In this document: piece after piece, positions 55,935 through 64,000 of the stretch
Layout: each line of letters starts with the position of its first letter
How positions within the stretch are numbered: position 1 is the stretch's first letter
Made by a program: the position numbers and the translations under genes
Assembly: GCA_002238445.1 (NCBI GenBank)
Contig: MPML01000011.1
Location: forward strand, 1 to 64,000
Source: Caldilineaceae bacterium bin5
GTDB lineage: Bacteria; Chloroflexota; Anaerolineae; Caldilineales; Caldilineaceae
DNA: 64,000 nucleotides
Direction of reading: 5' to 3'
Notes under the pieces: model-generated
What the model was told of the DNA's origin: nothing
The model's database searches: none
The model's input: only the letters and a program-made list of their open reading frames with translations

Positions 55935-56976
55935 CGGCAACCTCGGTCACTATCTCCTCAGCTTCAGAATAAAGGAAGCAGCGGACCCGATGCTCAGGGC
56001 CCGTCGCGGCCAGGTCCGGCATAGCACTGTCGCACTTTCCCGGCATGAAGCTGGGACAGCGGTCACTGAATGCACAGCCGCTTGGTATATCATACGGATC
56101 GGGCACAACGCCCTCGATTGCGCGCAAGCGCGCTAACTTCGCTTCGTCGATGTGGGGAATCGAATTCAGCAGCCCCTGCGTGTAAGGATGTTGCGGATTG
56201 TCGAAAAGTTCATTTACGCCTGCCTGCTCCACGATTCGCCCCAGATACATGACCGCCACTTCATCCGCAACCTCGGCTATCACGCCCAAATTGTGCGTAA
56301 TGAAAATGACCGCCATACCGTACTCCTCCTGCAAGGCCGTCATGAGTTCCAGTATCTGCGCCTGAATCGTTACGTCCAGAGCAGTAGTCGGCTCGTCAGC
56401 GATCAGAAGACGGGGCGAGCAGGAGAGCGCCATCGCGATCATCGCCCGCTGCCTCATCCCGCCGCTCAGCTGGTGGGGATAGGCGTCAACAATCTGTTCG
56501 GCCCGCGGTATGCCCACTCTTCGCAGATTCTCGATCGCCAACTCTCTGGCCTCTGAACCGTCCACGCCCTCTTGATGGAGCAGGATGCTCTCGATGATCT
56601 GGTTGCCGATCGTATGCATCGGTCCGAACGAAGTCATCGGTTCCTGAAAAACCATGCTGATCTCGGCGCCGCGGATCGCCCGGATATCCGCACCGCGCGG
56701 ATCCAACTGGGCCAAATCGACAAATCCGTCCTCGTTGCCATTCTCGCCCCGATGCAACAGGATCTCGCCGTTCACTATGTTGCCAGGCGGGGAAGGCACC
56801 AGCCGCAGAATCGAATGCGCCGTCACCGATTTGCCGCAACCGCTCTCTCCAATGATGCCCAATGTCTGGCCGCGTCGCACCTCGAACGACACGCCGTCAA
56901 CCGCCCGCACAATTCCTTCATGCAGATGGAAATAGGTCATCAGATTCTTGATTTCAAGCAGCGAGTCGTGGGCCAT
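55927..56976 (-). CDS. oppD: Oligopeptide/dipeptide ABC importer ATPase (OppD-like)
   Basis: A ~349-residue partner ATPase. Walker A is [12 protein letters not shown], the signature [16 protein letters not shown], Walker [14 protein letters not shown] and the switch His in [10 protein letters not shown]. The oligo_HPY region ([14 protein letters not shown] ... [10 protein letters not shown]) ends it. Together with the OppF-like protein it would form the heterodimeric motor of one importer. The ATG used (56976) fits the domain; a start 11 codons earlier is open. It lies 46 bases from the permease gene. Confidence 0.93.
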   Translation of the reverse strand: MAHDSLLEIKNLMTYFHLHEGIVRAVDGVSFEVRRGQTLGIIGESGCGKSVTAHSILRLVPSPPGNIVNGEILLHRGENGNEDGFVDLAQLDPRGADIRAIRGAEISMVFQEPMTSFGPMHTIGNQIIESILLHQEGVDGSEARELAIENLRRVGIPRAEQIVDAYPHQLSGGMRQRAMIAMALSCSPRLLIADEPTTALDVTIQAQILELMTALQEEYGMAVIFITHNLGVIAEVADEVAVMYLGRIVEQAGVNELFDNPQHPYTQGLLNSIPHIDEAKLARLRAIEGVVPDPYDIPSGCAFSDRCPSFMPGKCDSAMPDLAATGPEHRVRCFLYSEAEEIVTEVADG

Positions 56977-57022
56977 TCTGTCTCTTGAAGACTGGATGGA
57001 TCTCTCCACCCTTGGAAGCCTG

Positions 57023-58180
57023 TCAGTTTATCGAATACGGATCAGCTGCGTCCCTCAATCCATCCCCCATGAAATTGAACATGAGAACCGTTACAATGAC
57101 AAACAGTGCCGGAATAAGCAGCCAGGGATGGAGGGCGACGTTAGCGATCATCTGCGAATCCTGCAGCAGCGTTCCCCAGCTGACCGCCGGCGGCTGAATT
57201 CCCAGCCCAATAAAGCTCAAACTTGTCTCGCCGATAATCATGCCAGGTACCGACAGCGTTATCGCAACGACGATATAGCTCGCAAAGAGTGGCAGCAGAT
57301 GCTTTGTAATGATTCGCCATTCGCTCACACCGGAAACGCGAGCAGCAACCGTGAAGTCCTCTTCGCGTAGCGACAGCAAGCGACCTCGCACCGTCCTCGC
57401 CAGCCCGGCCCACCCCACGATCGAGAGTACCACCGTAATCGCAAAATATGTCTGAATCGAATCCCAGTCTCTGGGCACGGCTGCTGCCAGCGCCATCCAT
57501 AGCGGTAGCTGCGGGATCGAAACCAGCAGGTCGATTAGCCGTTGTATGACTTCGTCGACAACGCCGCCGAAGTAGCCTGAAATGCCCCCAATGATCAGGC
57601 CTAACACAAAACTGAGGAAGACGCCTACCAGCCCGATCGTCAGTGATATACGAGTACCGTAAACTACGCGCGAAAACAGATCCCGGCCAAGGCGATCGGT
57701 CCCAAAGAGAAATATCTGGCCTTCTTCACCCACGCCGAAAAGATGGAGGTCGGTTTCGAACAAACCCCAAAACTCGTAGGAATCGCCGCGTACAAAGAGG
57801 CGCACCGGGTACCGCTCCTCCTTCACTTCCTCGAAAACTCGTTGGTAGCTCTCATCGCGGCCGCCCTTTAGCCCGTACACAAAAGGTCCGACGAAGCCGT
57901 CTTCGTCAAACAAATGGATCTTGGCCGGGGGGGCATAGACGAATCCCTTGAAGTCGTGGCTGGTCTCGTAAGGGGCAATGAACTCTGCAAACGCGGCCAA
58001 CACATACAGCAGAGCCAACATGACGATCGAAACCTGCGCCATGCGGTGCCTTCTGAATCGGCGCCAGATCAGCTGCCGCTGCGAAGCCGTGTAGAGTTCC
58101 TGTTTCTCGCGGTCTGCAACGTCCGCAGATTCGGCCGCCTCGACCGCTGGCCCAGCTTCATGCCGGACGCTCTCGGTCAT
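57023..58180 (-). CDS. oppC: Peptide ABC importer permease (OppC-like)
   Basis: A 385-residue inner-membrane permease. An N-terminal helix (about 52-72) precedes an extracytoplasmic insertion of about 105 residues (PYETSHDFKGFVYAPPAKIH to HLFGVGEEGQIF). The core has five further helices, and the EAA cytoplasmic loop is in AARVSGVSEWRIITKHLLP. Usual OppC proteins have ~300 residues; the insertion explains the difference and is common in Chloroflexota relatives. Its ATG shares one base with the OppB-like stop codon (TGATG), with AAGGGG upstream. Confidence 0.92.
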   Translation of the reverse strand: MTESVRHEAGPAVEAAESADVADREKQELYTASQRQLIWRRFRRHRMAQVSIVMLALLYVLAAFAEFIAPYETSHDFKGFVYAPPAKIHLFDEDGFVGPFVYGLKGGRDESYQRVFEEVKEERYPVRLFVRGDSYEFWGLFETDLHLFGVGEEGQIFLFGTDRLGRDLFSRVVYGTRISLTIGLVGVFLSFVLGLIIGGISGYFGGVVDEVIQRLIDLLVSIPQLPLWMALAAAVPRDWDSIQTYFAITVVLSIVGWAGLARTVRGRLLSLREEDFTVAARVSGVSEWRIITKHLLPLFASYIVVAITLSVPGMIIGETSLSFIGLGIQPPAVSWGTLLQDSQMIANVALHPWLLIPALFVIVTVLMFNFMGDGLRDAADPYSIN

Positions 58181-59178
58181 CAAGCTACCCCTTCATAACG
58201 AATGCGCGGGTCCAGCCAGACCAGCAAAATGTCCGAAATTAGCGTGCCAATTACGGTCAGGACACTGAGGATAAATACGATGCTGCCTGCCAGAAACATG
58301 TCCTGGTTCAAAAGCGCCTGTAGAAGAACGGGACCGGTTGTAGGGATATTCAACACCATCGATACCAGCACTTCGCCCGATATTATGCCGGGCAACATCC
58401 AGCCTATCGTACTGAATACCGGGTTCATGGAAGTACGAACCGGATACTTCACCAGCAGCCGCGTCTCGGTCAGCCCCTTGGAACGCGCCGTAATCACATA
58501 TTGCTTGTTCAGCTCGTCCAACATCATGCCCCGCATTGTCCGCATCATTCCCGCAGTGTGGGCCATGCCAATAATAACAATCGGGATCCAGATATGCTGG
58601 AGCATATTAATGATTTTGGCCCAACTCCAGGGCGCGGACTCATACTCCTGAGAGAATAGGCCGATTGCGGATATGTCGAACATGACGAACGCCATCCAAA
58701 GGAAGACGAGCGCCAGCAAAAAGCCGGGCGTCGCCACGCCGATAAACGACACAAATGTCCAGAAGTAATCGACCAGGGAGTACTGGTGTGTGGCAGAGTA
58801 GACGCCAATCGGCACCGCCATGATCCATACAAAGACCGCCGTGAAGATCGACACTGCCGCCGTCAAGGGAACGCGCGCTGCCAAAATTTCGCTGACAGGC
58901 TTGACGTAAGTGAACGACGTTCCGAAATTACCCTCAAATAGGATATTGGTTATCCACAGCCAGTACTGCTCCGGCAGCGACTTGTCCAGCCCGTAAAGTT
59001 GCCGCAGGGCTTCAACCTGCTCCTCAGAAACCTGCGTTCCCGCCGAGCGCAAACGCAGGACTTCCATATTCAGGATATCCCCTGGCGGCAACTGGATCAA
59101 TACAAATGAGATTATGGAAATTATGAAGAGTAACGGACCCAGCAACAGTAGCCGCCTGCCTATGTACTGTGTAAGCAT
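58180..59178 (-). CDS. oppB: Peptide ABC importer permease (OppB-like)
   Basis: A 332-residue permease of the OppB/DppB type: an N-terminal helix (RRLLLLGPLLFIISIISFVL), an outer loop of about 70 residues with PPGD, then five helices. The cytoplasmic coupling loop is ARSKGLTETRLLVKYPVRTS. It pairs with the OppC-like protein by translational coupling. The substrate-binding gene lies 129 bases upstream, so the order is oppA-B-C-D-F. Confidence 0.92.
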   Translation of the reverse strand: MLTQYIGRRLLLLGPLLFIISIISFVLIQLPPGDILNMEVLRLRSAGTQVSEEQVEALRQLYGLDKSLPEQYWLWITNILFEGNFGTSFTYVKPVSEILAARVPLTAAVSIFTAVFVWIMAVPIGVYSATHQYSLVDYFWTFVSFIGVATPGFLLALVFLWMAFVMFDISAIGLFSQEYESAPWSWAKIINMLQHIWIPIVIIGMAHTAGMMRTMRGMMLDELNKQYVITARSKGLTETRLLVKYPVRTSMNPVFSTIGWMLPGIISGEVLVSMVLNIPTTGPVLLQALLNQDMFLAGSIVFILSVLTVIGTLISDILLVWLDPRIRYEGVA

Positions 59179-59307
59179 GGACGCCGTGTCCTGTCAGAAC
59201 GCAGTGGGGAGATGTCTTGATATGTGCTGCCGCTTCGACAATTGCAAATGGATCGAAGAAGAACGAGGAGCGAGTGGTGCTCGCCCCCCGTCCTTCGAAC
59301 TCCTAAA

Positions 59308-61350
59308 TCAGCGTCGGGTCTCATCCACCCAGTAGTAGAACTCAGCCTCATTGGCCGACTGGATATGGAAGCCCCTCTTGGCCACGTTGCCAAGACCGTC
59401 ATTCACAATCAGAGGATTCTTGAGCGGGTCAGCACCTGAAATCCAGTAGTAGTTATCGCGGAAAATCGCTATCATCTCCGCCCAGATCACTTCGTGCTCA
59501 GCAGCCTTCGAGGTCGCGAAGAGCTCGGCCTGCAATCTGCGCAGGTCCTTGTAGGCTTGCGGCGGCTCAACACCAACGATCAAGGGATCGGTCTCATCAG
59601 CATTATCCGACGCCGCCTTGCCTCCGCCCAGATTCCACTCATACCACGCCATCCACAAGGGGGCGTAATGGCGCTGCCAGGCCTGGCCGATATAGTCGTT
59701 GGCCTCATGCCACGGCCAGCGGGGATAGTGTGCCCACCAGACCATTGCCTGCGTCTCATTGGCGCCGGCTTGGGTCAGGAAGAGATTCTGCTCCAGCTGT
59801 TTGACGGTCGTGCAGATGCCAATGTCATTCCAGTTCTCCGCCACGATTTCTGCCGTCGGCAGAGATTCGCCCGTGAACGGGGTGAAATTGAACTGGATCG
59901 TGATCGGCAGACCACTCGGCGTCAGACGGCAGCCGTCCGCGTCGCGCTGATCCAAACCCAGCGAATCAAGGATCGCCTCTGCCTGCTCTACGTCCGTGGT
60001 CGGGTCCATCGTCTGTGGCGGTTCTGCCAGACCCGAGTAGACAGCGTCAATTAGGGTGGCGCGGTCGACCGCATAGGAGAGCGCCTTGCGGAACTCTATA
60101 TCGTTCACGACCTCCTGCCACGCTTCGTCAGCGTAAGTCATATTCAGGTAGATTTCACCTGTTGACGCATGCATGTCTAGCACTACGACCTCATAACCCT
60201 TGTCTTCCGCATTCTGCACATAAAGAGCCATGTCGGCCGGGTTGACGCCGCGGCGCACCATATCGGCTTCGCCCGCAATGATCTTCAGCGTGGCGGCATT
60301 AACGTCCGGCACAATCGAGATCTGCAAGCGGTCGATATACGGCAGCTGCTGGCCCCACTCGTCTACCTTCCAGTAATAGGGATTTCGCTCCATTACTGCC
60401 TGCGTTTCCCCCATCTCCGTTAAGACGTAAGGTCCAAGAGAAGGCAGGCCCGTCTCATGCTGCCGGTTGCCACTGTTGAATATGCCGTACAGGCGGTTCC
60501 ACTCACCGGCTTCGAATCCATGCTCGTCTAGCAACGCCGCCAGCTCATCCGCATCGGCGAAGTCGCCATGGAACTTCTTCAAGTAATCGCTGTCTGTAAA
60601 GCGGTGTGGTCCGCCTCCGTATGTGAATAGACCGGGCCAGCCGCCATAGGGCGCGTCGTATGTGATCCTGAAAGTGTACCGGTCGATCACCTCGAGCTCC
60701 CCGACATTGCCGGTCGGTGTGTTGCCCGCACGCCAGGAGCTACCTATGATTGGCGTGAGAGTCTCGTTATGCAAGATATTGTCCCAGAAGAACTGAACGT
60801 CCTCGGTGTCAAAATCAGCGCCGTTCGAAAACTTCATGCCTTTGCGCATGTGGAAAGTGAATTCCATATCGTCGTCACTGATCTCCAGGTCGAAGATATT
60901 GCCAGTCATCGTGGCAAAGTCATGCGCAATGTCCTCTGTCTCCACCCAGGGCTCGTTGGAAATCCAGCCGGCGTCATGGCCGATCGTGCCGGCGTCGAAG
61001 TCCAGCAGACGCAACGTGCCGCCGTACTCGCCCCGCTCCATTACCGCTTGCCAGTCCGGAATACGATTGTTTCCGACCACCGGATTGACAGGCAGACGCT
61101 CATCAACAGGAGGCAGCTCGCCCGCTGCAACTCGCTCCGCCAACATCGGCGCCTCGCAGAAATTCATCCCTGCGGCCTGGGACTCGAGACAGCTCTCATA
61201 GGAAGACGAGGGCATTGCCTCTTCCGATGTGTCCGCGGCTGCGGGCGCCTCCTCCATTGCTTCCTCGGCCGCCGGCTGCGGCGAACCACACGCGGCAAGC
61301 AACGCGATCGCAGCGATCGCAATGAGCAGATAATACAGTGTTTTCCTCAT
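59308..61350 (-). CDS. oppA: ABC importer solute-binding lipoprotein (OppA/DppA-like)
   Basis: A 680-residue family 5 solute-binding lipoprotein. The signal has lipobox LAAC with Cys at 21, then a Glu/Ala-rich linker (about 24-48). The SBP_bac_5 domain includes FTFHMRKGMKFSNGADFDTE and ERNPYYWKVDEWGQQLPYID, and ends in a long C-terminal lobe. This protein chooses the substrate, either oligopeptides or, as often in bacteria from carbohydrate-rich habitats, oligosaccharides. The large size (normal ~520-560) suggests a bulky ligand. It heads the importer operon. Confidence 0.92.
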   Translation of the reverse strand: MRKTLYYLLIAIAAIALLAACGSPQPAAEEAMEEAPAAADTSEEAMPSSSYESCLESQAAGMNFCEAPMLAERVAAGELPPVDERLPVNPVVGNNRIPDWQAVMERGEYGGTLRLLDFDAGTIGHDAGWISNEPWVETEDIAHDFATMTGNIFDLEISDDDMEFTFHMRKGMKFSNGADFDTEDVQFFWDNILHNETLTPIIGSSWRAGNTPTGNVGELEVIDRYTFRITYDAPYGGWPGLFTYGGGPHRFTDSDYLKKFHGDFADADELAALLDEHGFEAGEWNRLYGIFNSGNRQHETGLPSLGPYVLTEMGETQAVMERNPYYWKVDEWGQQLPYIDRLQISIVPDVNAATLKIIAGEADMVRRGVNPADMALYVQNAEDKGYEVVVLDMHASTGEIYLNMTYADEAWQEVVNDIEFRKALSYAVDRATLIDAVYSGLAEPPQTMDPTTDVEQAEAILDSLGLDQRDADGCRLTPSGLPITIQFNFTPFTGESLPTAEIVAENWNDIGICTTVKQLEQNLFLTQAGANETQAMVWWAHYPRWPWHEANDYIGQAWQRHYAPLWMAWYEWNLGGGKAASDNADETDPLIVGVEPPQAYKDLRRLQAELFATSKAAEHEVIWAEMIAIFRDNYYWISGADPLKNPLIVNDGLGNVAKRGFHIQSANEAEFYYWVDETRR

Positions 61351-61705
61351 CGGGTCACTCCTTTGGACTGATCGTGTGGAAGAAAAACTCTTGCAGACCT
61401 CACTCCGGAAAGGGTTCGCATCGGCCTCCTTTGTTTTCGTTGGGCAGGTTGCTGGCCTAATTGAGCCAGGGGGCTCTCACCTATTCGCCAGTCACTACCC
61501 CGGAAAGCTGAGAGTTGAACGCGTGAATAATACGCGCATCATGTGTATAATGCTAACATGTTAAATCTTTCCCCCCTCGCTGTCAAACTGCCCAAAAAAT
61601 GGCCTAATATTTATCATTATGCGTTCCTGCATCCGGTAGTGTCTAGCGTTTCGTGGTATAGTCAATGAGACTGGATTAAACCCTTATCCATCCAAGGAAA
61701 CTGAA
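61351..61705. promoter_or_regulatory. Divergent promoter region with operator-like palindrome
   Basis: This gap lies between oppA (minus) and a small plus-strand gene. CGCGT (61520-61524) and ACGCG (61532-61536) form an inverted repeat, and a perfect TATAAT stands at 61546-61551 on the plus strand. The bases between are AT-rich. A matching -35 box was not clear on either strand. The region probably controls the importer operon and the small gene. Confidence 0.4.
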
Positions 61706-62179
61706 GTGCCTTTACTGCTCGCCGTCATATTATTCGCTTGTGTAATCGGCATCGTCCTCGCGCTCATTACCCTCTCCCTCCAGAGAATCAGCGGCCGCGT
61801 TATTGAGCAGTACAAGGAGAGACTCGACGACGCCAATTCGATTATGGATCAGGGGCTTCCACCGGACGCTTGGGTCGAGCAGTTCCGTAAGCGAATCGAG
61901 GGAGCAGCAGATGATTCCTCACCCGGCTCTTCGCCGCAAGGTATCCCTTCATTGACTTTGGGACGCGACAAGTCGGCCGAAGAAATCGGAGAGCAGGCCA
62001 GGCGGCACTGCCTCAAGAGGCTGAAGACGCTGACGTCGTTTATGGAGAAGGGAAAGTTCTATGACGAAGACCAGACACGCGACACAGTGGTAAAATCGCT
62101 GAAAAATGTGTATGACATGTGGGCTGCCTGCCACTGGTCAGACCTGTTCAAGAGCGACGAGGCCGAACAGAGTGACTAG
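61706..62179 (+). CDS. Small membrane-anchored protein of unknown function
   Basis: 157 residues, no known family. One N-terminal helix (LLLAVILFACVIGIVLALIT, residues 3-22) is followed by an acidic, helical cytoplasmic domain (QYKERLDDANSIMDQGLP; then EQARRHCLKRLKTLTSFMEK). The start is GTG with AAGGAA ahead. It stands alone between two minus-strand genes. Confidence 0.72.
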   Translation: MPLLLAVILFACVIGIVLALITLSLQRISGRVIEQYKERLDDANSIMDQGLPPDAWVEQFRKRIEGAADDSSPGSSPQGIPSLTLGRDKSAEEIGEQARRHCLKRLKTLTSFMEKGKFYDEDQTRDTVVKSLKNVYDMWAACHWSDLFKSDEAEQSD

Positions 62180-62229
62180 CGAGCGCCCGGACACCGCAGG
62201 CCTGCTCCTCCTGGACCGCCTCTAAGGCC

Positions 62230-64000
62230 TCAACCACGCTCAACTTCCACTGCGACGAAATCCTGGCGCCCCACGACAAGGGGAACGTAGCACCACTCCA
62301 TTGCATTCACTTCGAAGTTGCCGGCCGGTTCCCCTTCTATCCGCACCTCGTACTTTCCAGGCTCCAATCCAAACAGCTTCAGAGTCGTATGGTGCCGGTC
62401 ACCGCTCCGGTTCTCCAGGGCAAACCTGATCGCCGGGCCCTGCTCTGCAGCTTCAACCGGGCGCGAAAAGCTGTTACCCAAAACGACTGGCTGATTGGCG
62501 GCAAAGCCGTCCCGCTCCAGCAGCATGTGTAATCGCTGCTCTCGGCTGACAACATGTAATCGCTGCCTCAGCCCGTCCTGCGCAAACACTTCAAACACGT
62601 CCTCGGCTACTCTGAGACGCCCGCCATAGGCAAACCAGCCGAAGAGGGGATCTTCAGCAACGATTGTAGCCGCAGTGCGCAGACCGGCGCCGTACCCCAG
62701 CTCTATCTCGCCGTCGTAGGGCCAGCTGCCTCTACCATTGTCCTGCCTGATCCACATGCCGCTGTACTTCTCAGGCGTAATTGCCCAGCCAGACGCGCCG
62801 TCGTTCTCCTTGCCCGGAAACCAGTACCCGTAGTCAGAGTCGGCCGTGCCGGTATTCATCAGACACCAGGAGCTGAGGTAAGAGGCATATCCTAACCGCA
62901 GGTAAGGGAAAGGATCCTCTGCGAAATACAGCGCATAATCCACTATTGCCCAGCCGCCCAGCTGCGACATATAGCTCAGACCGTAACGCGACGAATCGCC
63001 GCCGCGATTATCTCCTCCCAAAAGCGTGTATGACGGCTCAAGCCAGCCGCGCAGCGCGATATTGGCCTGCAACTGCTTCTCGAGAAACTCCTCAAAGTCG
63101 GAACGCTTGACCTCGGGATGTTCGTACCATTTCTCCCTATACTTGTCGTACCAAAGTTTCGAATCTGGCTCCACAGTTCGCGTCAGACCGTATTTGGCGA
63201 CCGCATGGGTGGTCTCGAAGGCCGTCGTGTCAAATGGGTATTCAGAATCAAAAGGATAGGGATCGTCGTACACGAAATACTTGACCTTCTTCTCCCACTC
63301 ACCTCGCAGCCAGTCAGATCGCTCCTGCCATCCCTCGTCAGCCAGGGCATCGATCAAATCGATAATGAGCATCTCATTGTACAGGCCAAGTCGATAAGCC
63401 CAGTACCCTTGCCCGCCGTGTGGGATATCACCGATCCCGGCCAGCCGGAAGTGTGCCTCCGCAGTCCCGAACGCCCTCTCCAGATAACCCATACTGTCTA
63501 GGTAGTGGGTTGAACCAGGGTATAGCTTGGCGATCTGGTACATGTGGAAATAGAGCATGATTACGTGAGGATAATCATAGCCGCGCCAAATGTGTTCCAG
63601 CCCTTCACCTTTGGAACCAAAGCCGTGTTCGCTGTGCCGGTTCTCATACCAGTTAGGGACGCCATAGATGAAGTAAGGGTATGGCTCCTCCTCGTCCGTG
63701 CGCTGCAGACCGCCCCATACAAACTTGTCGATATAGTACTCGACCGCATCGATCTCCTTCTGCTCAGGAAAGTGCACGTTCTTGGCAGCAATAAACGGTG
63801 CCTTCGGCAGAGCCGTGTCGTCGCAGGTCAACGTGTATCCATACCAGCCATCGAATCCGCCCGTATTCTCCGGGCCGCGCAGAACTGCCTCGCGCATGTC
63901 CCACACAGAAAACAGCCCCTCGTACCACTTTCCCGTGCCCCGATGCTGCTGCTTGTCCACCAGGAACGCGGTCCGTTTCTTGATCAATGTCTCCAGCGGT
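62230..64000 (-). CDS. Large glycosidase-like protein (DUF5695-like), 5' end beyond window
   Basis: The frame stays open to the right edge, so the N-terminus is missing; about 590 residues are visible. The Trp/Tyr/Asp-rich segments (EHIWRGYDYPHVIMLYFHMY, LGYASYLSSWCLMNTGTADS, WFPGKENDGASGWAITPE) recall six-hairpin (alpha/alpha)6 glycosidase-like proteins annotated as DUF5695. Catalytic residues are not certain. The C-terminal ~100 residues form a beta domain (LFGLEPGKYEVRIEGEPAGN). A sugar-polymer target is plausible. It is convergent with the small membrane protein gene. Confidence 0.7.
   Translation of the reverse strand, partial: PLETLIKKRTAFLVDKQQHRGTGKWYEGLFSVWDMREAVLRGPENTGGFDGWYGYTLTCDDTALPKAPFIAAKNVHFPEQKEIDAVEYYIDKFVWGGLQRTDEEEPYPYFIYGVPNWYENRHSEHGFGSKGEGLEHIWRGYDYPHVIMLYFHMYQIAKLYPGSTHYLDSMGYLERAFGTAEAHFRLAGIGDIPHGGQGYWAYRLGLYNEMLIIDLIDALADEGWQERSDWLRGEWEKKVKYFVYDDPYPFDSEYPFDTTAFETTHAVAKYGLTRTVEPDSKLWYDKYREKWYEHPEVKRSDFEEFLEKQLQANIALRGWLEPSYTLLGGDNRGGDSSRYGLSYMSQLGGWAIVDYALYFAEDPFPYLRLGYASYLSSWCLMNTGTADSDYGYWFPGKENDGASGWAITPEKYSGMWIRQDNGRGSWPYDGEIELGYGAGLRTAATIVAEDPLFGWFAYGGRLRVAEDVFEVFAQDGLRQRLHVVSREQRLHMLLERDGFAANQPVVLGNSFSRPVEAAEQGPAIRFALENRSGDRHHTTLKLFGLEPGKYEVRIEGEPAGNFEVNAMEWCYVPLVVGRQDFVAVEVERG

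Overview
The window looks like a chromosomal segment of a Chloroflexota bacterium, probably Caldilineae- or Anaerolineae-like and from a metagenome. The pointers are exported proteins with Pro-Thr-rich linkers, acidic Glu/Ala-rich lipoproteins, a class II HMG-CoA reductase next to an archaeal-type HMG-CoA synthase, an Flp-type pilin, a BdbC/BdbD disulfide pair and many phytanoyl-CoA-dioxygenase-like enzymes. The taxon is inferred, not proven. I found no rRNA, tRNA or CRISPR array. Both ends cut a gene: pstS at base 1 and a large glycosidase-like protein at base 64000.

Layout. (1) 1-4.7 kb, minus strand: phoB and phoR, then a 1.7 kb repeat-rich gap, then the start of pstS. The gap carries a TTAA repeat array that looks like a Pho box, two perfect inverted repeats, a C-rich/G-quadruplex tract, a decayed MITE and a ~123 bp tandem repeat. 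(2) 4.8-12.1 kb, minus strand: M14 and M20 metallopeptidases, a small membrane protein, a NYN nuclease, a GT2 glycosyltransferase, hpf with a clear terminator, comF and an Flp pilin. (3) 12.9-18.8 kb, both strands: a zinc-ribbon coiled-coil protein and a sugar/hydroxyacid group (sugar-nucleotide/uronate dehydrogenase-like, creatininase family, 2-hydroxyacid dehydrogenase, beta-propeller lactonase, SDR). (4) 19.2-21.9 kb, plus strand: bdbD, bdbC fused to cytochrome c, and a Pro-Thr-rich anchored protein. (5) 23.4-28 kb: pth and mfd, flanked by two intact copies of a ~285 bp MITE. (6) 28.5-35.7 kb, minus strand: mvaS and mvaA, then two antiporter-like (Nuo-type) membrane subunits around an unknown membrane protein. 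(7) 36.5-44.7 kb: PhyH, ftsH, RNase D, NUDIX, GNAT and a monoacylglycerol-lipase-like hydrolase. (8) 44.7-61.4 kb: fifteen genes in a row on the minus strand. They comprise three PhyH enzymes, an NHL propeller, a TPP enzyme, an amidohydrolase, a zinc alcohol dehydrogenase, a TIM-barrel isomerase, a BKACE enzyme and a full Opp/Dpp-type ABC importer. (9) A small membrane-anchored protein and the end-truncated glycosidase-like gene.

Working together. PhoR/PhoB probably control pstS through the TTAA array. BdbD and the BdbC-cytochrome fusion would oxidise exported cysteines and could pass electrons to a c-type haem. mvaA and mvaS give the early mevalonate pathway. The 44.7-61.4 kb run reads as uptake of an oligopeptide- or oligosaccharide-like solute followed by oxidative breakdown; its substrate cannot be told from sequence.

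Most notable observations: a MITE family with 8 bp target duplications and a compensated hairpin; an HMG-CoA reductase whose only start codon at correct spacing from its ribosome-binding site is AUC; the disulfide-cytochrome fusion; antiporter-like subunits without the usual lysines; and the Pho-box array.
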